From positions 1 through 5,247 of the forward strand of contig JAHITL010000052.1 of the NCBI GenBank assembly GCA_018817545.1: a stretch of 5,247 nucleotides of DNA, given 5' to 3'. This stretch comes from Patescibacteria group bacterium (GTDB taxonomy: Bacteria > Patescibacteriota > Patescibacteriia > Patescibacteriales > GWC2-42-12). This document shows positions 1 to 4,941 of this stretch, piece after piece (within the stretch, counting starts at the first letter, position 1; every line of letters begins with the position of its first letter). The notes beneath the pieces were generated by a model that saw only the letters and a program-made list of their open reading frames with translations, was not told the origin of the DNA and did no database searches. The position numbers were made by a program, and so were the translations under genes.

Positions 1-1
1 A

Positions 2-751
2 ACAGAAATTGAAAATAAAAGATTAATTCTTGTTCAAGATAATTTTAAAAATTTATCAGAAATTATTAAAGAAAATTTTGATGCAGGAACTAAGTTTAAT
101 GGAATTGTATTTGATTTAGGATTATCATCAGCTCAACTTCAAGATAGATCTAGGGGATTTTCTTTTCAATCAGTCGAAGCTCCGCTAAATATGGCTTTTA
201 ATCAAGACGCGACAATATCGGCTAATATTATAATTAATAAATATAGTGAAGATAAATTAATTAAGATTTTTAAAGATTATGGGGAAGAGAAAAATGCCAG
301 ACAGGTCGCTAGCGAGATAATAAAAGCCAGAAAAGAAAGTCCTATTGAAACAGTTGGCCAGTTATTATTAATAATAAATAAAGTTATTAAAAGACATGGC
401 GCATCAAAAATTCATCCAGCAACTAAAATTTTTCAGGCTTTGCGTATAGCAGTTAACGATGAATTAGAAAATTTAAAGCAAGTTTTACCACAGGCGCTAG
501 AATTATTAATTGATGGGGGGAGCATCATCATAGTTTCTTTTCATAGTTTAGAGGATAGAATAGTCAAGCAGTTTTTTAAAAATGAGTCGCGTGATTGTAT
601 CTGCTCCCCGATTTGTCCAGCTTGTCGTTGTAATCATAAAGCGCGATTGAAGATATTAACTTCAAAGGTTATTAAGCCAACTGATGAAGAAATTTCTACT
701 AATCCACGCGCTCGTAGCGCAAGATTGAGAGTAGCGCAATTTAGGAATTAG
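2..751 (+). CDS. rsmH: 16S rRNA (cytosine(1402)-N4)-methyltransferase RsmH (MraW), 5' truncated by window edge
   Basis: RsmH transfers a methyl group from S-adenosylmethionine to N4 of C1402 in the 16S rRNA decoding centre; it is cytoplasmic. The reading frame is open from base 2, and the ATG at 191 is internal, because family-specific sequence lies before it: GIVFDLGLSSAQLQD and RGFSF at about 101-166. Later landmarks are HPATKIFQALRI from 413, SFHSLEDRIVK from about 536, a cysteine cluster with C-x-C-x4-C-x2-C-x-C spacing at 596-631, and the closing NPRARSARLRV. About 249 residues are visible; full-length proteins are near 310, so roughly 60-70 N-terminal residues with the SAM-binding glycine motif lie outside. 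The usual GPLDMRMD segment reads APLNMAFNQD here, a divergent version. The TAG stop lies inside a 7-bp tandem repeat. Position upstream of ftsL-ftsI is the standard dcw order. The identity is firm. Confidence 0.96.
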   Translation, partial: TEIENKRLILVQDNFKNLSEIIKENFDAGTKFNGIVFDLGLSSAQLQDRSRGFSFQSVEAPLNMAFNQDATISANIIINKYSEDKLIKIFKDYGEEKNARQVASEIIKARKESPIETVGQLLLIINKVIKRHGASKIHPATKIFQALRIAVNDELENLKQVLPQALELLIDGGSIIIVSFHSLEDRIVKQFFKNESRDCICSPICPACRCNHKARLKILTSKVIKPTDEEISTNPRARSARLRVAQFRN

Positions 752-766
752 GAATTAGGAATTAGG
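741..766. repeat. tandem TTAGGAA repeat over the rsmH stop codon
   Basis: Three perfect copies of TTAGGAA (741-747, 748-754, 755-761) are followed by a partial TTAGG. The rsmH TAG stop (749-751) lies in the second copy, so gain or loss of a unit would leave the stop in place or shift only the last residues. It looks like slippage-generated sequence. Confidence 0.85.
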
Positions 767-775
767 GGTTTTGTC

Positions 776-798
776 ATTTCCGCAGAGAAAGCGGGAAT
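776..798. repeat. small GCGGGAAT palindrome in rsmH-ftsL gap
   Basis: ATTTCCGC (776-783) and GCGGGAAT (791-798) form an 8-bp stem with one T/G pair and a 7-base loop. There is no T-run after it, so it does not look like an intrinsic terminator. The GCGGGA core is shared with the hairpins at 3484-3647, which suggests a dispersed palindromic repeat family in this genome. Confidence 0.6.
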
Positions 799-822
799 TC
801 ATTTCATTTTACGAATTAAATT

Positions 823-854
823 AATAAATCAATAAATCAATAAATTAATAAATT
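823..854. repeat. four tandem AATAAATY octamers before ftsL
   Basis: Two copies of AATAAATC (823-830, 831-838) are followed by two of AATAAATT (839-846, 847-854), ending 10 bases before the ftsL ATG. The stretch carries no Shine-Dalgarno sequence and should be unstructured as RNA, so it may serve as an open ribosome landing zone. That role is inference. Confidence 0.8.
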
Positions 855-864
855 TCTATAATTT

Positions 865-1158
865 ATGTCTAAATTTTTAAATTTAAAAATTATTAATCTA
901 GCTATTTTATTTATAATCATTGTTTCAGGCGTTTATTATTTAATTGGCACTAATGATTTGACTGTTAAAGGTTTTAGTCAGGAAAAATTGAGAGAGAAAA
1001 ATAGACAATTAGCTAAGGAAAACGAGAATTTGGAATTATCAATAACATCGCTTAGCTCTTATAATAATATTAATTCTAGAATTAAAAATTTAAAGATGGT
1101 TGCGGTAAATAACGTTGATTATCTTGAAGTTGGCGTGAATGTAGTCGCTAGAAGATAA
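865..1158 (+). CDS. ftsL: FtsL-type cell division protein (septum formation initiator-like)
   Basis: FtsL is a small bitopic protein that pairs with a DivIC/FtsB partner through a periplasmic coiled coil and helps activate septal peptidoglycan synthesis by FtsW-FtsI. This 97-residue product has the expected plan: a short cytoplasmic N-terminus, one hydrophobic segment at about residues 9-27, and an external charged helix with leucines at exact heptad spacing (L42, L49, L56, L63). A tail with MVAVNNVDYLEV follows, resembling the end of the FtsL/DivIC domain. FtsL has little sequence conservation, so the call rests on size, topology, coiled coil and position between rsmH and ftsI. The ATG at 865 is the only sensible start; no Shine-Dalgarno sequence precedes it, only AT-rich repeats. 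The next gene starts 16 bases after the stop, so co-transcription with ftsI is likely. Confidence 0.82.
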   Translation: MSKFLNLKIINLAILFIIIVSGVYYLIGTNDLTVKGFSQEKLREKNRQLAKENENLELSITSLSSYNNINSRIKNLKMVAVNNVDYLEVGVNVVARR

Positions 1159-1174
1159 ATTTTAAATATATTTT

Positions 1175-3250
1175 ATGAAGTTATGGAAGAAGGATTCTTT
1201 TTTTGTTAAAGAAAATAATAATCGCATTAACATTATAATGGCGATTATTTTTTTATTTGGTGGGGCAATAATTTTTCGTTTATTTAATTTGCAAGTAATG
1301 CAATATGATCATTATTTAGCTATGGCCTCTGATCAGCAGCAGGTTTCTAGTTCGTTGAATCCTAAGCGTGGTAGGATATTTTTTCAAGATAGTGCTAAAA
1401 AATCTGGCGATAATCTTTATCCGATTGCTACTAATAAAGATTTTGCTTTGATTTATACAGTACCGAGTTATGTTAAGCAAGCTAGCGCTATAGCAGAACA
1501 GTTCTATTTAATTTTTAAAGAACAATCGGTTATTAAAGAAGTTGATGAATTTTTTCAAAAAGAAGATAAAGATAGACTGGCCGCTGAATTAACTGTTGCT
1601 AGTAATTTAATTGGTGATGAAAAAAAAATAAAAGAAGATGAGATTAAAAAAAATTTAGCAATTTTATTTTCTGATAAAACTTTTCAAGAATTAAGATTTG
1701 TTAAAAAAGAGGCAGAGATTAAGGCACGAAAAGAGAAAATTATTAATGATTATTTAGCAAAATTGGAAAAAGCGAATGATCCTTACGAGCCGTTAGAGCA
1801 GAAGGTTGACAGTGAGGTTTTGAAAAAAATATATATAGCGCTTGCTAGTTTGGACGGAAAAAATTTTGTATTACAAGATTTGGAGATAAAAGATAATAAA
1901 ATTTTAGATAAAGAAAAAAAAGAATTAGTAATAGATGGTATTGGTTTTGCTATGAAGCCTTATCGGTTTTATCCAGAGGGTAGCGTTGGCGCGAATTTAT
2001 TGGGGTTTGTAAGTTATGTTAATAATGAACAGCGAGGAAGCTATGGATTGGAAGGGTTTTTTGATCAAGAGCTTTATGGTAAAACAGGTTCAATAAAAGC
2101 TGAAAGAGATGCTGCTGGTAAAGTGGTAATTATTGATAATAAAGAATATAGCAGTCCGCAAGATGGTAGTGATATAATTTTAACTATTGATCGTTCTATT
2201 CAGTTCGCTGTTTGCGAAAAGCTTAATAAAGCAGTTTTAAAGCACGGGGCTGATGGTGGCAGCGTTATTGTTATGGAGCCAAAGACTGGCGCAATTTTAG
2301 CAATGTGCTCATATCCTGACTTTGATCCAAATAATTTTCAGGCAATAAAAGATATTAAGGTTTTTAATAATAATGCAATTTTTTCTCAATATGAACCTGG
2401 TTCAATTTTTAAAGTTATTACAATGGCTATGGGGTTGGATCAAAAAAAAGTTACACCGCAAACTACATATAATGATACAGGTAATTTAAAAATTGCTAAT
2501 TACAATATTGAAAATTCTGACCATAAAGCAAATGGTGTTCAAACAATGACGCAAGTATTGGAAAAGTCATTAAATACTGGCGTTGTTTTTGTAATGAGGA
2601 GTATTGGTTCTGATGTGTTTGGTAAATATGTTAAAGATTTCGGTTTTGGTGAAAAAACTGGCATTGAATTAGAAGGTGAGGGAAAGGGAGATATAAAAAA
2701 TATAATTAATGAAAAGAAAAATAAAGAGTTAGTTTCAGCAACTGCCTCATTTGGACAGGGGATTGCAGTAACACCATTGCAAATAACTTCAGCTTTCGCA
2801 GCCATTGCTAATAATGGCATTTTAATGAAGCCTTATGTTGTAAAAGAGATTGTTAGAAATGATGGTACAAAAATAGTTTCTCAACCGAAAGAAATTAAAC
2901 AGGTTGTGTCTGAAAAGTCTGCTACTATTTTGGGGGGAATGATGGTTAATGTTGTTGAAAATGGTCATGGCAAAAAAGCTGGAGTTAAAGGTTATTATGT
3001 TGCAGGCAAAACTGGAACAGCGCAAGTGCCAAGAAAAGATGGTCGTGGTTATCAAGTAGGAGCGCATATTGGTTCATTCGCTGGATTTGCTCCTGCTGAT
3101 GATCCGCAATTTGTTATGTTGGTAAGAATAGATAATCCCAGAGATGTAGAATGGGCAGAAAGTTCAGCAGCTCCCTTGTTTGGTGAAATCGCAGAATTTA
3201 TTTTAAATTATTGGCAAGTTCCAAAAGAAAGAGAAGTTAAAAAGATATAA
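1175..3250 (+). CDS. ftsI: class B penicillin-binding protein, peptidoglycan D,D-transpeptidase FtsI (PBP2/PBP3 type)
   Basis: This membrane-anchored transpeptidase crosslinks septal peptidoglycan and is the target of beta-lactams. Of its 691 residues, about 18-36 form the single membrane anchor, followed by the class B dimerisation domain with KRGRIF near 64-69 and YRFYPEGS at 263-270, then GLEG at 291-294. The transpeptidase domain is intact: SIFK with nucleophile S410 and K413, SLN at 465-467, and KTGT at 612-615. There is no PASTA domain. Residues about 115-205 form a highly charged Lys/Glu-rich helical stretch in the pedestal domain, longer than I expect for FtsI. The start at 1175 puts a basic tail before the anchor; no Shine-Dalgarno sequence is visible in the 16-base gap. 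It follows rsmH and ftsL, which favours the septal enzyme over the elongation PBP2. A terminator follows the stop by about 40 bases. Confidence 0.94.
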   Translation: MKLWKKDSFFVKENNNRINIIMAIIFLFGGAIIFRLFNLQVMQYDHYLAMASDQQQVSSSLNPKRGRIFFQDSAKKSGDNLYPIATNKDFALIYTVPSYVKQASAIAEQFYLIFKEQSVIKEVDEFFQKEDKDRLAAELTVASNLIGDEKKIKEDEIKKNLAILFSDKTFQELRFVKKEAEIKARKEKIINDYLAKLEKANDPYEPLEQKVDSEVLKKIYIALASLDGKNFVLQDLEIKDNKILDKEKKELVIDGIGFAMKPYRFYPEGSVGANLLGFVSYVNNEQRGSYGLEGFFDQELYGKTGSIKAERDAAGKVVIIDNKEYSSPQDGSDIILTIDRSIQFAVCEKLNKAVLKHGADGGSVIVMEPKTGAILAMCSYPDFDPNNFQAIKDIKVFNNNAIFSQYEPGSIFKVITMAMGLDQKKVTPQTTYNDTGNLKIANYNIENSDHKANGVQTMTQVLEKSLNTGVVFVMRSIGSDVFGKYVKDFGFGEKTGIELEGEGKGDIKNIINEKKNKELVSATASFGQGIAVTPLQITSAFAAIANNGILMKPYVVKEIVRNDGTKIVSQPKEIKQVVSEKSATILGGMMVNVVENGHGKKAGVKGYYVAGKTGTAQVPRKDGRGYQVGAHIGSFAGFAPADDPQFVMLVRIDNPRDVEWAESSAAPLFGEIAEFILNYWQVPKEREVKKI

Positions 3251-3289
3251 AAGGTATCTTATACTTAAGGGTTTGATTTGGGGAATCTT

Positions 3290-3321
3290 TGGGCAGATTA
3301 CACAACTGCCCATTTTTTTTT
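3290..3321 (+). terminator. intrinsic terminator after ftsI
   Basis: TGGGCAG (3290-3296) and CTGCCCA (3306-3312) form a perfect 7-bp stem with a 9-base loop, followed directly by nine T residues (3313-3321). This is a classical Rho-independent terminator and marks the end of the rsmH-ftsL-ftsI unit. The other strand has no matching T-run, so it should act in one direction. Confidence 0.88.
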
Positions 3322-3434
3322 ATTTAGATTAAATGGACAATAAAATTGATAAAAAGAAAAAAAAGTTAGTAACCGCCGAAGTAAATTTGAAATTTTGTCA
3401 AGGAGGGTTCTTTTTTGATTAGATGGGCCTGTCG

Positions 3435-3451
3435 CCGAATACTGTATTCGG
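3435..3451. repeat. subterminal palindrome at left MITE end
   Basis: CCGAATACTGTATTCGG is a perfect 8-bp inverted repeat around a single central base. Its left half is the inner part of the terminal repeat, so this local hairpin competes with pairing between the two element ends. Confidence 0.8.
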
Positions 3452-3460
3452 TATAAAATT

Positions 3461-3608
3461 CCAAATTTTTGTAAATTTTTCCAATCCCGCTTTTCTTAAA
3501 AGAATAAACGAATTGCGGGACGCTAATATAACCATATTCCCTTAATCCCGCTTTTCTTTATTTTTTTACTTAAGTATAGCGGGATGAAAAAATTTCCTAA
3601 AAATTTGA
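3461..3608. repeat. inner inverted repeat of the MITE
   Basis: The 30 bases at 3461-3490 (CAAATTTTT, then AAATTTTT, then ATCCCGC) closely match the reverse complement of 3579-3608 apart from a few mismatches and single-base gaps. This adds a third nested pairing layer, roughly concentric with the terminal repeats, so a single strand of the element could fold into one long branched hairpin. Confidence 0.6.
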
Positions 3609-3647
3609 TCCCGCCATTCATTAATAAAGTATTTTTTGAAAGCGGGA
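3484..3647. repeat. array of three ATCCCGC...GCGGGA hairpins
   Basis: Three units each have a left arm ATCCCGC and right arm GCGGGA: 3484-3490 with 3515-3520, 3545-3551 with 3579-3585, and 3608-3614 with 3642-3647. Left arms are 61 and 63 bases apart and right arms 64 and 63, giving a regular period. The first two units share an identical 15-base start, AATCCCGCTTTTCTT (3483-3497 and 3544-3558), so they probably arose by duplication. Loop sequences differ. Confidence 0.75.
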
Positions 3648-3648
3648 C

Positions 3649-3668
3649 TACCCCGCAAATGCGGGGTA
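3649..3668. repeat. subterminal palindrome at right MITE end
   Basis: TACCCCGCAAATGCGGGGTA is a perfect inverted repeat, able to form an 8-bp stem with a 4-base loop. It is the most G+C-rich stretch of the region and overlaps the first three bases of the right terminal repeat, mirroring the palindrome at the left end. No T-run follows, so it is not a terminator. Confidence 0.85.
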
Positions 3669-3687
3669 TTTGGCGACAGACCCTAGA

Positions 3688-3849
3688 TTAAATTAATTGG
3701 TGATACCTAAACTCCTCGACAAAATTTTTAATCTCTGCTAAGGTTAGGCAACGTAAAATATAAGTTTTTGGTTTATCTCGTCAGCTCAGATTAACATCAA
3801 AAATTATCTCTCAGATTTGGCTAACAACAAACTGATTAAGATCTTTTTT
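3688..3849 (-). pseudogene. possible degraded gene end on minus strand, interrupted by UGA
   Basis: On the minus strand one frame has no TAA or TAG from about 3915 down to the TAA at 3688-3690. It is broken only by TGA at 3916-3918, 3811-3813 and 3781-3783. The last part reads protein-like: KPKTYILRCLTLAEIKNF followed by VEEFRYHQLI, preceded by EIIFDVNLS. I do not recognise a family and there is no start codon. The other genes here show no sign of UGA recoding, so if real it is a remnant in which CGA or TGG codons mutated. In AT-rich DNA such a frame can arise by chance. Confidence 0.22.
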
Positions 3850-3903
3850 CTCCCTCCTTAGAGTTAAAAATAAATTCTTAACTTTGAAGAGGAGGAAAAA
3901 TAA

Positions 3904-3922
3904 AGTCTGAAGAAATCAGACT
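3904..3922 (+). other. hairpin in nadE leader
   Basis: AGTCTGA (3904-3910) and TCAGACT (3916-3922) form a perfect 7-bp stem with a 5-base loop, AGAAA. What follows (AGCTCTTTACAATTT) is not a continuous T-run, so it is a poor terminator and better read as a structural arm of the leader. Confidence 0.7.
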
Positions 3923-3947
3923 AGCTCTTTACAATTTATTTTAGAAT

Positions 3948-3955
3948 AAAGGAGA
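3948..3955 (+). promoter_or_regulatory. nadE Shine-Dalgarno sequence
   Basis: AAAGGAGA lies 8 bases before the ATG at 3964 and fixes that start. It is the only strong ribosome binding site next to a start in the window; ftsL and ftsI have none. Confidence 0.85.
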
Positions 3956-3963
3956 AAAAAATC

Positions 3964-4941
3964 ATGATTTTAAAGGCAGAAAAATTAGCAGGTATGTTGA
4001 TTCAAAAAGCGACAGATTTGGCACAAGATTGCCAAAAAGTTTTTGTAGCAGTTTCTGGAGGAGCTGATTCTTCTTTAATTGCTGCAATCCTTTGTAAAGC
4101 CTTTGGGCCAATGAAGGTTGTGGGTATGTATCGTGATATTAAAAGTAACCCAAAACACTTAGAAGATGTAAAATTACTTCAATCTGTTTTAAGATTCAAG
4201 TTGATTAACATTGATGCTAATCCACTTTATGATGAATTTCTCAAGCAGACAAAAGAACAGTTTGAATTATTAGGTCTTGCTTGGGCTGAAGAAGGAAGTC
4301 CTGAAGCTGAGGAACGCGGATTTAAAAATGCGTATGCCAGTTTAAAGTCTCGTCTCACTACGCCGATGGCTGGTTTTATTGCTAAAGCCATTAGTAATGG
4401 AGGTGGAAGAATATTTGGCACAGGGAATGGCGAAGAAGACGGAATGCTGCGCTATTTTGACAAGTATGGTGATGGCGCGGTTGATAATAATGTTCTTGAC
4501 GGCTTAACCAAAGCTGAAGTAAAACAACTGGCAAGATATTTTGGTGTTCCAGAAAGAATTATTACAAAAATACCAAGTGCTGATTTGCATGCTAATGGTG
4601 ATGCCCATAATGATGAAGAAGAATTAACAAAATGGGCGCATAAATTAGGTTATAATATTAATCTATCTTATGGCGCTCCAGACGGATCAGAAGAAGGTAA
4701 CATTGCGTGGGCATGGAAACAAGACATAAAATTTAATGTTATTAAAGGTGTAAATTTTGATAACCAAAAATTTTATGTTCCGGCTGAACAGCTTAAAACA
4801 GCTCCTTATAATTACACCAAAAAACAAACACAGTTGATACTATTTTTGCGCCAAGTTGAGAAAATAACAAGACACAAAGTAGAACAACCTTGTGGGCTTA
4901 AAAGAGAAATTCTCATAAAGGCGGGTGTTGTAAATGAATAA
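3964..4941 (+). CDS. nadE: NH3-dependent NAD+ synthetase
   Basis: NadE adenylates deamido-NAD with ATP and amidates it to NAD+, the last cytoplasmic step of NAD synthesis. The 325-residue product is an N-type ATP pyrophosphatase: the P-loop SGGADSS is at residues 31-37, followed by GTGNGEE at 152-158, YGDGAVD at 168-174, PSADL at 204-208 and a DEEEL segment just after. There is no glutaminase (nitrilase) domain, so ammonia is the predicted nitrogen donor. It is longer than the roughly 245-275 residues usual for bacterial ammonia-type enzymes, owing to a C-terminal region (about 250-325) with YNYTKKQTQLILFLR and TRHKVEQP, which I take as a subfamily trait. The start at 3964 has a good ribosome binding site. 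Its last 8 bases overlap the start of nadD, indicating translational coupling. No convincing sigma-70 promoter was found upstream. Confidence 0.95.
   Translation: MILKAEKLAGMLIQKATDLAQDCQKVFVAVSGGADSSLIAAILCKAFGPMKVVGMYRDIKSNPKHLEDVKLLQSVLRFKLINIDANPLYDEFLKQTKEQFELLGLAWAEEGSPEAEERGFKNAYASLKSRLTTPMAGFIAKAISNGGGRIFGTGNGEEDGMLRYFDKYGDGAVDNNVLDGLTKAEVKQLARYFGVPERIITKIPSADLHANGDAHNDEEELTKWAHKLGYNINLSYGAPDGSEEGNIAWAWKQDIKFNVIKGVNFDNQKFYVPAEQLKTAPYNYTKKQTQLILFLRQVEKITRHKVEQPCGLKREILIKAGVVNE

Larger units (their letters stand above)
3425..3683. mobile_element. candidate MITE with 18-bp terminal inverted repeats and TAGAT target duplication
   Basis: The left end GGGCCTGTCGCCGAATAC (3425-3442) matches the reverse complement of the right end GTATTTGGCGACAGACCC (3666-3683) at 16 of 18 bases. 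The pentamer TAGAT abuts both ends exactly (3420-3424 and 3684-3688), as expected for a 5-bp target-site duplication. The 259-bp interior has no credible gene and is made of nested palindromes, so any transposase would have to act in trans. The outer GGGTCTGWCGCY-like bases and 5-bp duplication recall Tn3-family ends, but the resemblance covers only about 12 bases, so the family is unassigned. A 40-codon ATG frame from 3423 lies within it and is treated as spurious. Confidence 0.65.
3390..3727. repeat. outer long inverted repeat enclosing the MITE
   Basis: AAATTTTGTCAAGGAG (3390-3405) is the reverse complement of CTCCTCGACAAAATTT (3712-3727) with one mismatch in 16. Weaker, gapped similarity continues outward on both sides to roughly 3365 and 3753 (for example GTAACC against GGTTAG). 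The arms lie outside the TAGAT duplications of the inner element, so they are a separate layer of symmetry. Confidence 0.7.
3840..3963 (+). promoter_or_regulatory. structured nadE leader with ribosome-binding-site sequestering helix (candidate cis-regulatory RNA)
   Basis: TTTTTTCTCC (3844-3853) is the exact reverse complement of GGAGAAAAAA (3951-3960), the nadE ribosome binding site. With C3843 bulged, GAT (3840-3842) also pairs with ATC (3961-3963) right up to the ATG. Inside this closing helix lie a hairpin with CCTCC/GGAGG (3853-3857, 3891-3895) and GAGTTAA/TTAACTT (3861-3867, 3878-3884), and a hairpin at 3904-3922, giving a three-way-junction layout. The pyrimidine tract could instead pair with the decoy purine tract at 3891-3900, freeing the start. 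That the leader responds to an NAD-related signal is inference from its neighbours. I do not recognise a known riboswitch class. Confidence 0.45.

Noticed and set aside
191..751. rsmH starting at the ATG at 191
   Set aside because: Conserved RsmH sequence is in frame upstream of it back to base 2, so the ATG is an internal methionine codon.
2539..3067. Minus-strand open frames inside ftsI
   Set aside because: They lie opposite a well-conserved transpeptidase domain, have no recognisable motifs or ribosome binding sites, and are shadows of ftsI.
3333..3422. 29-residue ATG frame with a lysine run after the terminator
   Set aside because: There is no ribosome binding site, it lies just downstream of a terminator with no visible promoter, its composition is low in complexity, and it has no recognisable family.
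3423..3545. 40-residue ATG frame beginning at the left MITE end, with an upstream GGAGGG
   Set aside because: It runs through the terminal repeat and the repeated hairpin units, and the GGAGGG is about 15 bases from the ATG. It is most likely a translation of repeat DNA.
3484..3647. CRISPR-like array because of the regular 61-64 base spacing
   Set aside because: The repeated parts are only 6-7 base stems, except one 15-base identity, with no constant 23-37 base repeat and no cas genes nearby.
3900..3944. Possible 14-codon leader peptide from an ATA codon after GGAGG
   Set aside because: It needs a non-standard start codon and has no codon pattern typical of attenuator peptides. The GGAGG is better explained as a hairpin arm.
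3928..3947. TTTACA and TAGAAT as a -35/-10 promoter pair before nadE
   Set aside because: The spacer is only 8 bases, far from the 16-18 needed, so no promoter is claimed. Other upstream candidates also failed on spacing or match.
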